From the NCBI RefSeq assembly GCF_042477335.2, contig NC_091255.1:45300501-45364500 (forward strand): a stretch of DNA of 64,000 nucleotides. Direction: 5' to 3'. The stretch's first letter is position 1. Each line of letters begins with the position of its first letter. Made by a program: the position numbers and the translations under genes. A model generated the notes under the pieces. It searched no databases and was not told the DNA's origin. It was given only the letters and a program-made list of their open reading frames with translations. The DNA comes from Ovis canadensis. Taxonomy: Eukaryota; Chordata; Mammalia; Artiodactyla; Bovidae. Below are positions 23,341-35,156 of this stretch, in pieces.

Positions 23341-26300
23341 AGACCGGTCCTGTACAAGGCACTCTGCTGTGGGCTGGAGACGCTTGGAGGCAGCTGACTG
23401 GTGCCTTTCCCTTATACATCTCATGATCGGGGCAAGGGAAAAACACCACACAAGCAACCAAATCAACAATGTACTTAGACTTAGCTCGAGGGATAACTGC
23501 TTTGGGTTCTCTGATGGCTTTCATTTTAAGGGTCCCAAATTCTGCCCAATCGTGTGGATGAACATGGATGAATGAAAAGAACAAGTTTAACTCGACAAGG
23601 AAGCGGATGATGTGGGTGGATATGGTGGGTTTATATGCGGCCTATGAGAGCACTGAGAGTACATCCCACCTACAGGGGACAGTGGCTTTTCACCTCCTCT
23701 GGATTGTAGCCAGACTGGTTATTAAAAAAAAAAAAAAAGACGGCAATATTGATTTTTATGTGAACTCTGACAGTTTTTAAAATTCTTTGCCTACTAAACT
23801 AAACCTGACTACAAGTCAGATTTGGCCTATGGCCACCAGTTTGCCACCTCCCTTATTGCAACACTGTATCACTGTCTTACATCTGGTTAGTATTGATATG
23901 AATTTTCTCCCCGAAGACTGTGTCCTTGTGTCTTTATCCCCTAACACATAGTAACTGACACAGGGTAGGTGCCAGTCAAACATCAATAAATGTCTATTGG
24001 AAATTTTGGGAGAAAGAAGGGAGGAAGAAGGAAATAAACTAGGAATAAGTTTGTTGATGGAAATTCTTAGTCCCACTGCTTTAGGCATGGGACAGATGGA
24101 ACAAGAAAACCTGAAACAATTTATTGCTGAGTGTGTGTGTGCTCATGAGTGTGAGTTCCCATGTTAGCAGGTGTGATAGCTGGAAAATATGTCTAAGAAC
24201 CATCAGTTCCTTTCTCAGTGAGCTCCCAAGCCATCTTCCCCCATTCTTGGCGGATGAGGGGGAGGAGAAGAATGCAGGGCTCAGGGTAGACTCCTGGCTT
24301 CCTTCCAGGACCTGTAGTCACTGGCAGAGAGATCAGAAAGAGCTTATAGAGGTTTTTGGCACAAACTGATACATCCTCGGGGGAAGGTGTCTGGCAGCTG
24401 CTGCCACCCACTGCCTGCCCGCTAGAGTGCCCACTGCATAGCAAGCAGTTGTGGGGGTCAAAGTAAAGCACTTTCTCTTCTCACTTGTCCAAAGTGAGAT
24501 CATCAAAATGACCTCTCATCCTACACTGGGGGATCAAAACTCCCAACTTAAAGAGAAGGGTGAGGATGGCTTTGACTCCCCATCGCAGCCTCCAGAGACA
24601 GAGAGGAAGCTTGACCCCTGGAGCAGTCTGCTGATTCTGCTAATGGTATGCTGTCCTTTTTATCAAGAGAGGATGCTGCCTTGTGCCCACGCAAGGGAGC
24701 GTTCTTGCTGCCCCAGTGAATAAGGACATATCTCCAGAAAACAGAAATCTGAGGTTCAGAAAGTATATTTTGTCTGATTTACAGGAGAAGTAACTAGATC
24801 TATCAGGAATCAGAACTTCCATCTTGGCCCCGAAATCTCTTCTGGGATCTAAAAAACTGTAATTTTCTGAATCATGGAGGGTGGAGGGGCAGCCTGAAGT
24901 ACATTGGAGTCACTCTTTAAACTGGATTATGGAAATTTTTGCCGCACGTTTCTCTCTCTGGTGAGAAGTATCTTGAAAGCCAAAGATCTATCGAGCCTCC
25001 AGTGTGCCTTTTGCACCCTACCAGAGCTTGGCCAGCCAGAAGCTTTGAAGCAAGACCTTCCAGGAAGCAATTTCTCCCACAGGCAGTGCTGACTCAGCCC
25101 AGACTCCAAGCTCTCAGGCTGGTCCCTGGTCCAGAGTAGCCAGAAGGGGCAGAGGCGCACAGGGGGCTATGATCCTGGGTTGTGTGATGCTGCCTAGAAG
25201 GGGGGATGGGGATGCAAGACTAAATTGCACCCAAATTGAACCCTAACTTTGAACCCTAAATTGCTTAAGCTTTTGCTAAGGATAAGGGGAGGGAGACTCA
25301 AATAGTGGCTTGAGTCCTCTGGGTTCCAGCATCCTTTGACAAAAACTATCTTTCCTCAATTCCCAGGGGTAGAGATGATGGCAAATTTAATATCTTTAAT
25401 CTGGAAGTAAGACCATTCCTTGTCTTATTTGTAATCTGCCTGGGGTCGGGGGTGACTGACCATCACTCTGGGGCCTCCATCTGACTCTCCAACATCCCCT
25501 TTCCCCAAAGGACCCCATTTGGATTAAAGGGAAACGTGTGCTCCCTCGGTTCTCTTCACTTTCTCTGCAAACTGCCTAAGATTCCTCCCATCTCTGCCAC
25601 TGCCTGCCACCCTCCCGCCACCTCCCCCTTCAGTCCTTCATGTCATTTTCCTCTCCCCATCTCCTTCCTTCTCTCTCTTTCTCACTCTCCTCCAGTTCTG
25701 ACAGCGAATCTTTTCCCTGGCACAGACCCTCGGCGTGCTTGCCAGCCCTGCTGGGTTACTCGTCTCATTTCTGTAGCTTCTGTCCAATTAGCTCTCTGGC
25801 CAAGCTCACCGGGAGCCCTCTCCTCTGGCCATGCTGCCTCCTTCCTTCCTGCTGCTAGCAATGCTATCACCTGTGATTCATTTCCATTTGGGAATGGGGG
25901 TAGAAAGTTGGTTTGAATAACCTGGGATGTGTTTGGCAATCTATTCTTTGTTCTTCGTTGAGGGCCCCAGCAGAGTTAAGAGAACTTTAAGGAAGAGAAC
26001 ACCCTTCCCTCGACCATTAAGGACTCCAGCATCTAGTTTTAATGAATGGGAGATCAAAAGCTTTTTAGAGTCAGCTGTCCTGAAAAACAAGGGCCCAGTG
26101 ACTGGGACAACTGCAAGCCTTGCCACGGAAGACAAAGCTGTGACTCAAAGGCATCACGTAGATGCTTTCTTGCTCATCCACGTTCCTGAGTTTAATGTCA
26201 TTGGCTTGGGAATTAACTTTGAGACTTTTCCAACATAGATAAAAATAGAGCTCATAAATGCCATCCCTGGCACTTTCTGATAAGGTGGCCTTTTAAGGGA

Positions 26301-26469
26301 AGACTGGGCTCCCAGTGGATGGTGTGAGTCAAGGAGCTGCTCTTGCGTATGTTCAGAGTTTTTACAGGCTTCTGACCAGCCTGTGGCCAAACAGTGGATG
26401 CAGGAAGAGGAAGCCGATGGAGGCTTCTGTGCCTGAAACCATAGGATCCAAATTCCTGGAAGGAATGTT

Positions 26470-27090
26470 TGTTCCTCTTGTTCGTTTGTTTATTCATCAC
26501 ACACGCACTTATCTGAATACTCAACTATGTGCTAGGAATGCTTCCCTGTACTGGAAACACAATAGAGAAAAAAAATGGAAATTCTTGCCCCCAAGGTGCT
26601 TATCATCTAGTGAGGAACAGAGAAGGAACCAGGCAACAGCAACACAGGGGTTGCAGTGAGAAGAGAAATACGGGAAGGCCTAGCTCAGGGCTAGGTAACA
26701 TGCAGAGCTTTCTGGAGGAATAGATAGATGACTTGAAGCTGGAGAATCAGCAGGGAATTAACCAGGAGAAGATGAGGTTAGATCAGGGAAAGGTGTGGAG
26801 AAGACTGTTCTGGGAAGAAGTAATAGTATGTGCAACATGAGAGGACGTGGTGTTTTCAGAGATGAAAGCAGTTCTTTGTATGACAGGAAACTTAGTTGCT
26901 GGGTACAGTGGGAAGCATAAGACACAGCCTGGAGACTGAGGCATAGGTCACTGCTAAAGAGCCTCTCACCTCTGTTAAGGTTTTTATATTGAGGGCAATG
27001 AAGGGTGGAATGCAAAGAAATTGCTTGATCAGATTGGTTTTTTAGAACTCTCAGTCTGGCTGCAGAGCAGAGAATAACTGGAAGGGTGAA
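26470..27090 (-). repeat. L2 LINE-like remnant
   Basis: In the + direction it reads as the reverse complement of L2: ACTATGTGCTAGGAATGC, CTTGCCCCCAAGGTGCTTAT, later GGGAAGGCC and GATCAGATTGG. Ancient and interrupted. Confidence 0.45.
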
Positions 27091-27999
27091 GACCAAAGGT
27101 TGGGAGCCCAGGGAGGAGCCTGCTGTGATCCTGGGAAGGATGAGGGGAGTGTCAGAGAAGACAGAAGGAAGTAGGCAGAACTGGGAGATAACTAAAGTAT
27201 AAAACTCTCAGAACTTCGTGCTGAATTAGAAATGGACTTGAGACGCCAAGGATACTTTCCAGCTCCTAGGCTTGAGCTATTTGGTGAGATGAGAAAACAC
27301 TGAAGGAGAAGCAGGTTTTACATCTGCTGGATATTATGCGCCTATGGTCCATTCAACTGAAGATATCAGGCTGACAGTGGGATATGTAAGTCTGGAGCTC
27401 AAGAAAGGCCTGGCTCAGATAGATTTGGAATATTCTTTAGCAGATGGATGGCAGTGGAGCTGTGAGGGGAAAAAAAGGAGCCATCTCAAGGCAAGTGAGG
27501 ACAGTGTGAAGAGGAGAGGAACTGAACATAATCCAAGGAAAGCTGATGTTCAAGGGATGGCCAAAAGGGGAGCCTGTAAAGAGGCTGAGAAGAAGTAGCC
27601 AGCAAGAAAGAAGGAAAACCAGGAGAAACGGTCTTCTGTCGTTGGCCTCCAGCATTCATTTCCTCCTTCTACCAAGAGAGCCCTGGATTTCCTTTGGGGA
27701 ATTCACTCCTACCCTGTTCTCAGTTCCACGGTTTGGATCACAGGGAAGACATGCTGGCTGGCTCTTCCGCACCCACCTGACCCCCTCCCCACAGCTCTCC
27801 CACTTGCTCTCTGTACTCCAGCCACACAAATTTTCCTTGAGTTCCTGAAAAACTCCATGCTTTTTCTGGTCTTAGGATCTTTATCTGGTTTGGTCTGCTT
27901 TCCTTCCTCATTCCCCTTCTGCGCACTCTGCCTACTAAGCTTCCTTATGTACTTCCAACCTTCTTTGACATTCCATACACGCCTAGGGATTTCGGTTGT

Positions 28000-28600
28000 A
28001 TGTTCACTCATTCAGTACGTACTAAGCACCTTCTGTCTTATGTGTCAGCACTGTGTTGAATTCTGGGACATTACAGAGAGCAAAAAAATGGGCTGGAGCC
28101 AACAACTGATTAGAGGAGACTGATGGTAAAAAAGTAAACACACAGCTACAAGTTATCGTTAGTGCTGTAAAGGAAGTAAGCTTAGTACCAAGATACCAAG
28201 AAGGTCCTGACCACTGAGGCTGGTGATCAGAAAAGGTTCTCTGAGGATGTGAAAATTAAACTGAGACCTGAAATAAGAGGCAGAACCAGCTAATGCAAAG
28301 AGTTAGGGGGAAAGTGTTCAAGGCTGGGGGAATAGTAACCACAAACGCTCATGGGGGGAAAGAGCTTGATGGTTTCCAGGAACTGATAGATGGCCAGTGT
28401 GGCTAAAATGAAGACGGGGGAGAAGAGCAAACAGGGCACATAGTTGAACATGAGACTCTTAAAGGCAGTGGTACAAAGTCTGGGTACAATGGGAAGTTAT
28501 TCAAGGTTTTTAAGCAGGGGGGCAGCATGATCTGACAAGTTTTAATTAGATTGCCCTAGTTGCAGAGTGAAGACTAGATTGAAGGACAAGCAAAGAATTA
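28000..28600 (-). repeat. L2 LINE-like remnant
   Basis: The phrases run in the reverse-complement order of L2: ACTCATTCAGTACGTACTAAG, TTCTCTGAGGATGTG, ACTGAGACCTGAAATAAG, AGTTATTCAAGGTTTTTAAG, CAGCATGATCTGAC. Ancient; boundaries are approximate. Confidence 0.55.
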
Positions 28601-29513
28601 AGAAGTCCAGTTAGGACCCTATCACTGGGGTTAAGGCAAAAGAGGATGTTGGCTAGAACTTGAATGGGACTGAGGAGATGGAGAGAGGTGGACAGATCCA
28701 AGGGATACTTTGAAACTAGATTTAAAGGGAATCCCTGATGCTTTACACATGAGGTATTAGAAGAGGACTCAAGGATGATGGTCAACTTTTGGCCTGAATG
28801 AGTGAAAAGAGAGCCAGATTGGCTTGGCTTGGACTGCCTCAGCTCCCTTTGCTGCTCCCCTCTTCCTTGGAAACCCTGAGGCAAATCTTCAGAAGCCCAG
28901 AGCTTGAGAAGCAAGCCCTGTTTAGAAACCACTGGGCTGGAGACTCTCAGTATGGTCCCTTCTAGTTTTGAAATTTTAAAATTCTAAACTGAAAACTCTC
29001 TGTGACTAGGGACAATATTTCTATTCTTTTGACTTCTCCTCGGTAGAGCTCCGTACCTGGGGAGCATTCAGTAAGTGCTAGTTGACTGTTCATTTGGGCA
29101 CAGACCTTCCATAATTGAATTTTAGATTAAATTCCCCTTTTAAAATAGGATTCTAACATAGAATAAACTTTCAATTGAAATCAATTCACCTCGATAAAGT
29201 AGAGCCATGGCAAGGATAACCTAAAATTACAAAATCAGAAGTAACTTCTATTCGAGTGGAGACAGAGAAAAAATTGTTTTTGCTTAACAAATTATCTAGA
29301 TTTAAGTAAATGTTATTTTAGGGCAAATAACATCAGGTAATGGATCAAGCCCGTTCAGAATATAACCAAGAAACCACTGAAAATAATTCATAACATGGGA
29401 TATAACCTATATTTTATTAATATATATTCTTTGTTGAAAACAAATATTGATGCTTCAAAACTTATTTTGAAACAATGACTAGGTAATTCTTACGACCATT
29501 TTAAAGATGAAGG

Positions 29514-29632
29514 AGGGCCTTTCACGGTGGTCCAGTGATTAAGATGCCATGCTCCTAATGAAGGGGCCATGGATTAGAACCCTGGTCAGGAATAAGATCC
29601 TTACATGCCACATGGCCAATAATAAATAAAGC
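29514..29632 (+). repeat. CHR-type SINE
   Basis: It has the head GGTGGTCCAGTGATTAAGA, the B-box-like GGATTAGAACCCTGG, and the end ACATGCCACATGGCCAATAA with an A-rich tail. Diverged. Confidence 0.75.
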
Positions 29633-29884
29633 TGAACAAGATGGAGGTGGAACTGTGTGGCCAGTCCAGGATAAAAATCAAAGACAGGCTGGACTGAAAC
29701 TTGCCATTTCCTCTCCTCTCTTTCCCATTGCATCTGCTCTGCTTGATCCTCCACTGTTCCGACATCATCTTTCCTAACCATTTCTCCAGGTCAAAAACTC
29801 AGAACTTCAATATCTATAAGCTCATTGATCAAATCCTCGGATAAGTATACCATTTCAAGTCTTTTGTTTTATAAAAGAGGGAAG

Positions 29885-29995
29885 TAAAGTAAGAGAATGT
29901 CTGTTATATGCCAAGCATTTCTGAACAAGCATGTCATTCACTGCTGCTTTTGCCCTATGATGAATGCCCATTTCACAGATGAGGTGGCAGGGTTG
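29885..29995 (+). repeat. MIR SINE remnant
   Basis: TCTGTTATATGCCAAGCATT, then ATTTCACAGATGAGGTGGCA, match the MIR core and 3' side. Heavily decayed. Confidence 0.5.
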
Positions 29996-30769
29996 GTGGT
30001 CTAGCATCTGTCTCTCTTCCTGCTTGGGATGAGTACCCTGCTGTGGACAGCATCTTGAAGAGGAGTGCTGAAGGTGACGCCATGGACACTATGGCAGCGA
30101 CGCCTTTTTCATTTCCCACCCCCCACCCCCAACACTACCATCACCAAGGTGGTCAGGGCCTGGGATGTGGTCTAGGATTAGTCAACAGGGGGCTTTGGGT
30201 TTGCAGCCTGAGGCACACAGATGGGAAGAAGGTTAGATGTCCTTTGCAACAGCAGCAGCAGGGGCAACTGTGTCTGGTGGTGGCACTCTGGCAGTGCTCA
30301 GTGGTTGGACCTCCTGGCCATAAGGTCCTGCTAAAGAAGATTTTGCTCTTCCTCTATTAGTCCTTGGTTTCTGCTGAATTTCCGATTCTTCCACTCCTGA
30401 CCATTCTGGGAGCCAGAGATATGTCTTCAGTAAATTCCAGCTGGGGCTGATGCAGCCAGTATTCGGGGAGTTCTTGCAACAAGAAACCTGACTATCTCTG
30501 AGGAAACAGACTCCAAGGAGCTTGTCAGGGGCCCCGCCTAGCAAGTGTCAGTGTTCTGGCTGAGAAGCCCATGCTGCTTCCTTGGTTCCATGCTTCCTGA
30601 ACAAATCTAAAGAAGGGCATAGCGGAAACGAGCAAGGATGGCACACCAATTAGAGTGAGGCTTGAAGACCAGCAGGCATGTGAACACTTACCCCAAATCC
30701 ACATTCAGTCACACATCTAAAAATAAGTGGGGTCTATCCTAGTCTGTGTATAGTGATTGTGATATGTTC

Positions 30770-30925
30770 AAATATGATTTCAGTTAATTCTCACAACAAC
30801 ATGATATGGTGGACATTATTTTCTCCATTGCTCATATGGAAAAACTGAAGCTCAATGAGGTTTGTCCAAGTTTATATTTAGTAAGCGTTAGTGCTGGGTT
30901 TGAACTTGAGTCTCCAGGCGAAGCG
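30770..30925 (+). repeat. MIR SINE remnant
   Basis: AGTTAATTCTCACAACAAC, TTATTTTCTCCATTGCTCAT, AAACTGAAGCTCAATGAGG and GGTTTGAACTTGAGTC follow MIR in order. Diverged. Confidence 0.6.
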
Positions 30926-31124
30926 CCTGGAGCTCATTCATTAAGCCACAGCTGTTCCACTATGAAATTTAATCAATAAATATTTTGTCGCTGTCAATTT
31001 TCTATTAACCCCATCGCAGCCTTAGCATGATCTAATCAGTGTGTTCTTGTTGGTATGCTTCCTTGAGTGTAGTCTTACACCCGCATCTCAGGGGGTGTCA
31101 TCTGCCTCTTTAGACAGGACTTTG

Positions 31125-31235
31125 CTGGCAACCCACTCCAGTCTTCTTGCTTGGAAAATTCCATGGACAGACAAGCCTGGTTCATGGGGTCACAAAGAAT
31201 CAGACACAACTGAGAGACTGAGAGCACACACATGC
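31125..31235 (+). repeat. BovA SINE fragment
   Basis: Only the BovA body is present, starting at CTGGCAACCCACTCCAGTCT and ending near GACACAACTGAGAGACTGAG. The tRNA-like head is missing. Confidence 0.8.
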
Positions 31236-32371
31236 CGCTCCTAAGGATCTTCCTTCCTGCATTTCCCTCTCCTACGCCTCTGCTCATGCTCTGTGCATTC
31301 TTGCCTGCCTCTGCCTCCCCTACCCCTTCGAAAACCATGCCTTTGCTTATTGGACTGTAAAATGGAACTGAAGATCCTCGTAGGCAGAATAAATACCAGA
31401 CATCTTAGGGGTCTTTGGGACAGATTCCCTGCCCAGACCTGGCTCATGATGGCCGAAGAACACTGTGTCATTTGTGTTTTGGATTAAGAAAACGAGTTCT
31501 GCGTGTTTCCTACCATCACAAAGAGCAGTGAATTGAATTGGTGCCACTGTAAGCTTGATTGTTGTGGCATAGATAAAAGCCTCATTAAGTCCCTCATGAG
31601 GAAGAGAATTTTATTTTGAGGATAGAAGAATGGGGGGGGGTTTCTTGCTTGTGGTTACAACAACAAAACAGTCAATGGAGGAAATACTTAAATAACTGCA
31701 CTCCCCCCGCCCCAACCAATCCTCATCAAGAGACTGGGTGAGTTTTTAATTAGTGCTGCATTTTCAATAAATCCATATCTGTACGTGGTGCTGATTCTTT
31801 CCTGGATAAGGAAAGATAATAATGAGAATCCTATTTTTCAGTCCCACACTAAAGGGATGCCTAGTATATTTAATCATGCTGTAGAAATCCTGGCAGCTTT
31901 CTCTGAGCCCAGCCTCTGCTCTAATTACATTTCTAGATTTTAGTAAATTGAAAGGGAAAATGTAGGAACAAAATAATTAAAACCGAAGAGGAAGTGCATA
32001 TTAAAAAGGAGAAGCTGTTTAAAATTCTTCCACGTAGTGCTTCCAAGGACATCTACAGTCATTTAATCAGATCCACACCAAATCAAAGCCCTTTGTACAG
32101 AGGCTGGTGGGATCACGTCTCAGGTGGGCGGTATGGTCCACACAGAAGAATGGGAGCCTCATCACACCAGGCCACAGATGGGCATAGGACTTTTACGTCC
32201 TTCCAGATCTCTAGAGATTCAGGGCCAGCTGGGACAAGCTGCTAGTGCAGACTCACCAGCTCTGAGGTGTCACTTCCCAGGTCCCAGGCAGAACCTCACT
32301 AAACTGTAATGATTAGCCCCAATTGTGAGGTAGCTAAAGTATGTTGACCATGCCTCCAGTACTCTCCTTCT

Positions 32372-32412
32372 GCACCCCTTCCCCACCTCCATGCTTCCCC
32401 CTCCAAGAAGTG
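32372..32412 (+). repeat. Left copy of a 41-bp direct repeat flanking a SINE
   Basis: It begins GCACCCCTTCCCCACCTCC and ends CAAGAAGTG. It matches the right copy at 35 of 41 positions by eye. Confidence 0.8.
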
Positions 32413-32618
32413 AGAATGAAAAGAAGTGAAAGTGTTAGTCACTCAGTTGTGTCCGACTCTGCAATCCCATGGACTGTAGCTCACCAGGCTCTTCTGTCCA
32501 TGGGATTCTCCAGGCCAGAATACTGGAGTGGGTTGCCATTTCCTTCTCTAGGGGATCTTCCCGACCCGGGGATTGAAGCCAGGTCTCTGGCATTGCAGGC
32601 AGATTTGCTCCCCTTTGA
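32413..32618 (-). repeat. Bov-tA SINE between 41-bp direct repeats
   Basis: In the + direction it starts with the reversed tail (GAAGTGAAAGTGTTAGTCAC, TCAGTTGTGTCCGACTC). It ends with the reversed tRNA-like head (GGCATTGCAGGCAGATT). The direct repeats abut both ends. Confidence 0.88.
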
Positions 32619-32659
32619 GCATCCCTTCCCCACTTCCATACTTCTCCATCCAAGGAGTG
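32619..32659 (+). repeat. Right copy of the 41-bp direct repeat
   Basis: It begins GCATCCCTTCCCCACTTCC and ends CAAGGAGTG. Five of the six differences from the left copy are transitions, fitting gradual decay after duplication. Confidence 0.8.
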
Positions 32660-32976
32660 GTACACTTTTTCTTTCTTCCCTGCCATCCTGTGAAATCTGA
32701 AGTCAAGAGAACAGGAAATTAACAGCTTCAGTGACACTAGGAATCGATTCTTTGTAGCTGGTTACTGGGTTGCCTGTGGGGCACTCTACATTTATTCAAG
32801 GACCAAAACCCTTGATGCCTTCAGATAATGGAATGAAATGTTTGTTGATGATTACGATGAGTGAGTGAAATCTAGTTGGAAAGTTTCAAGCATCAGCCTA
32901 ATAGGTGACAAAAGTACTTGTTTTAAGTGGTGCAGGGATAGTAACCACACCATTGTTGAATTTAGGATCTCCATTT

Positions 32977-33252
32977 AAAATAAATATTTTTTTGGCTGTG
33001 CTGGGTCTTTGTTGCTTTGTGTAGGCTTTCTCTAGCTGCAGTGAGCAGGGGCTACTCTTCATTGTGGTGTGCAGGCTTCTCATTGTGGTGGCTTTCTCTT
33101 GTGGCGCACAAGGCTTTAGGAGCACAGGCTTCAGTAGTTGTGGCGCACAGCCTTAGTTGATTCCAGGCACGTAGAATCTTCCTGGACCAGGGATTGAACC
33201 CACATCTCCTGCACTGGCAGGCGGATTCCTATCCATACACCACCAGGAAGTC
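32977..33252 (-). repeat. Long CHR-type SINE
   Basis: It reads poly-T, GGCTGTGCTGGGTCTTTGTT, a long body with GTGGTGGCTTTCTC and CAGGCTTCAGTAGTTGTGG, then CACCAGGAAG. A perfect 14-bp target-site duplication, TAGGATCTCCATTT, lies at 32963-32976 and 33253-33266. Confidence 0.9.
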
Positions 33253-33817
33253 TAGGATCTCCATTTCTTGATCATTTTGGCTAAAATATGGGTTGAAGAA
33301 GCTTTAGGAGTGTTTTGTCTGTCATTCCAAGGATAGTTTGTAGAGTCTGCTTGTGTATTTGAAAGTGGACAACAGCCTGGCACTGTCACAGCCTCCCATG
33401 TGGTTTGGCTCATGTACTTCCAGCTGTCCCTGCTGAACAGACTCACCAGCCAAGGGGCCCCAGGACACATGTGGCAGGACATAGTGAGCACTGTGTCCTG
33501 GAGACAGTCCCACAGAAGCAGAGCTTCCAGTAGCTATCCCCAAGGCAGGGTTCATACTTTGTCACCCCCATGACCCACAGGTTTATCTGGTTGCTTTTTT
33601 GGATAAGATGCTTCCTCACATGTTTGTGTTTGTGTGTCTACATAATGATACAACCTCAGTATGGAAAAGAGACAGTGCCTGCTCCAGATTATTTGGCTCG
33701 ATTCAGTAAGAATAAAATTTTTAAAGTTTAAGCTTAGGCAAGAATTGTAGCAATAACAGATGAAATATTCCATCACTGGTGAAGGTAACTTCTTTCTCCC
33801 AGATGCTCTGAGACCTC

Positions 33818-33956
33818 TTTTTTTTTTTAAGTTTGTTTAACTGCACTATGCAGCATGCAAGCAGAATCTTAGTTCCCTGACCAGGGATCAAACGAGTGCC
33901 CCCTGCAGCAGAAACACAGAGTCTTTCTTAACTGCTGGACTGCCAGGGAAATCCCT
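33818..33956 (-). repeat. CHR-type SINE
   Basis: Poly-T, then GAATCTTAGTTCCCTGACCA, GGGATCAAACGAGTGCCCCC, and TGCTGGACTGCCAGGGAAAT. This is the reverse complement of the CHR consensus. Confidence 0.85.
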
Positions 33957-34462
33957 AAGATATATTTCTTTTACTCAACTCAGCAATCAATGATAGTCCT
34001 TAGGAGACAGGATGTGAGACCAACTGGGGACCCAGGTGTCCAAGAAAATAAATTGTCCCTGAATAAGATTGCTATCAGTTAAGCCACCTACATGCCCACC
34101 TTACCACAAAAGAATGGGCCTTTTTGTTTTTGTTTCCAAAAGCTCAAGTTTTTAAGTTACTTAAAGGTGTCTAACATCTTCAAAAAGTTCAAAATATTTT
34201 ACTGACACAGAACTGGTTAGAAAAATGAGATAATATATGTAAACGTCCTTAGTAATCCACAAGCTGCTAGCGAATATAAGGTGCTGTTGTTAAATGCCTT
34301 TATTGTTACGCTCATCCCGACTCCCAATCTTGGTCAGTCGCTGTTTCGTCCTCGCACCTCTGCGCAGCCTGCCTCGCCCTACACGCGACCCTCCGCGACT
34401 TCCCGCCTCTTTTTTCCCAAGCCCCTCCTTCCCTTCAAATCTTCGGGCCCTGGCGACACAAG

Positions 34463-34474
34463 GGACGCATGCGC
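34463..34474 (+). promoter_or_regulatory. SPOP: NRF1-like site in SPOP promoter
   Basis: ACGCATGCGCAC is a near match to the NRF1 palindrome YGCGCAYGCGCR, common in CpG-island promoters. Inferred from motif only. Confidence 0.45.
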
Positions 34475-34624
34475 ACTAGGGAAGGTAGGCGGAGTCTTGA
34501 GGCAGAGGGAGGAGGAGCTGGAGAATCTAACAAGGGGAGGGGAGCGGAGTAGAGGAGGCGGAGGCCGCGCGGGGTGGGGCCCCGGCGGGTACGCGCTCGC
34601 TGCGTCGACGTGCTGACGCCATGA

Positions 34625-34787
34625 CGCCCCGGCCGGTGTGTTTCGGTGTGTGTGTGTGTGTGTGAGTGTGCGCGCTCCTTGTGTGTGTGTATTTGTGTAT
34701 CGGCGGTCTCGCAGGTCCCGGATGTTGCGGACAGTATGAGGCGAGCGCAGGGGGACGGGGACCAGCAGCTGTCGCCGCCGCTCTCAG
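34625..34787 (+). other. SPOP: SPOP exon 1 (5' UTR exon; start approximate)
   Basis: SPOP is the MATH/BTB substrate adaptor of CUL3 ubiquitin ligases in the nucleus. This first exon is non-coding for SPOP. It ends GCTGTCGCCGCCGCTCTCAG at 34787 with donor GTGAGT. It contains a GT-rich tract and, near its end, an ATG at 34736 opening a frame that stays open to the donor. Identity rests on gene order after FAM117A and SLC35B1 and on the CpG promoter. No SPOP protein-coding sequence is present in the window. The transcription start is a guess. Confidence 0.65.
34639..34693 (+). repeat. GT-rich microsatellite in SPOP 5' UTR
   Basis: GTGTGTTTCGGTGTGTGTGT and a second TTGTGTGTGTGTATTTGTG run are separated by GAGTGTGCGCGCTCC. 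The tract is probably length-polymorphic and lies inside or next to SPOP exon 1. Confidence 0.85.
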
Positions 34788-35144
34788 GTGAGTGGGGGGA
34801 GGAAAGTCGAGGGAAAGGGTTGTCCTGTCTGAGTGGGGGGGGTGTCTCCCTTAAGAGGTGACTGACCCCCCACTCTCCCCCCCCACCACCCCGCGCCGCA
34901 CATAGACTCTTTTCTGCCCCATTTCCCACATCCCGGATTACATGGCCTGCGAATGCCAGCAGTCGTGCCTTCTTCTAATTCCAAGCATTCAGGAGACACA
35001 AACGCGCCCCCTGCCTTCGGCCCCCCCCATAATTTTCCCAGTCCCATCCCCCTTGCTAAATAGTGAGCTGTCGCCTGCGGCGAGATGGGTGACTGCGCAT
35101 GCTCGAGTGTGAACGAGCTAGGGGTGCTTGGTCGCTGCCCTCGG

Positions 35145-35156
35145 GGCGCATGCGCA
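35145..35156 (+). promoter_or_regulatory. NRF1-type palindrome in early SPOP intron 1
   Basis: GGCGCATGCGCA lies within a second small CpG-rich pocket (35085-35215). CTGCGCATGCTCG, a partial site, lies at about 35093. It could serve an alternative first exon. Confidence 0.45.

Larger units (their letters stand above)
18101..34300. other. SLC35B1-SPOP intergenic region
   Basis: About 16 kb without a recognisable gene. Open frames here are short and lack similarity to any protein I know. It holds CHR and BovA SINEs, a ruminant L1 stub, MIR and L2 remnants, and one strong CTCF-like motif. An unannotated non-coding transcript cannot be excluded. Confidence 0.7.
34340..34860 (+). promoter_or_regulatory. 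SPOP: SPOP CpG-rich promoter
   Basis: There is a sharp rise in G+C and CpG from about 34360 (CTCGCACC, CGCGACC, GCGCGGGG, CGTCGACG). GGCGGAG and GGGGCGG boxes are present. An NRF1-like ACGCATGCGCAC lies at 34463-34474, and TGACGCCATGACGCC at about 34611-34625. No TATA box is clear. Housekeeping-type promoter. Confidence 0.8.

Noticed and set aside
26315-26659. 114-codon + strand frame in the intergenic region
   Set aside because: No known similarity and it overlaps an L2-like remnant; expected by chance in a region of this length.
29514-29632. Functional tRNA genes in the tRNA-like SINE heads
   Set aside because: Heads lack intact cloverleaf pairing and are fused to SINE bodies and A-rich tails.
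34281-34929. Long frames on both strands over the SPOP promoter (111 and 164 codons)
   Set aside because: CpG-rich sequence with few stop codons; low-complexity His/Thr runs come from the GT microsatellite.
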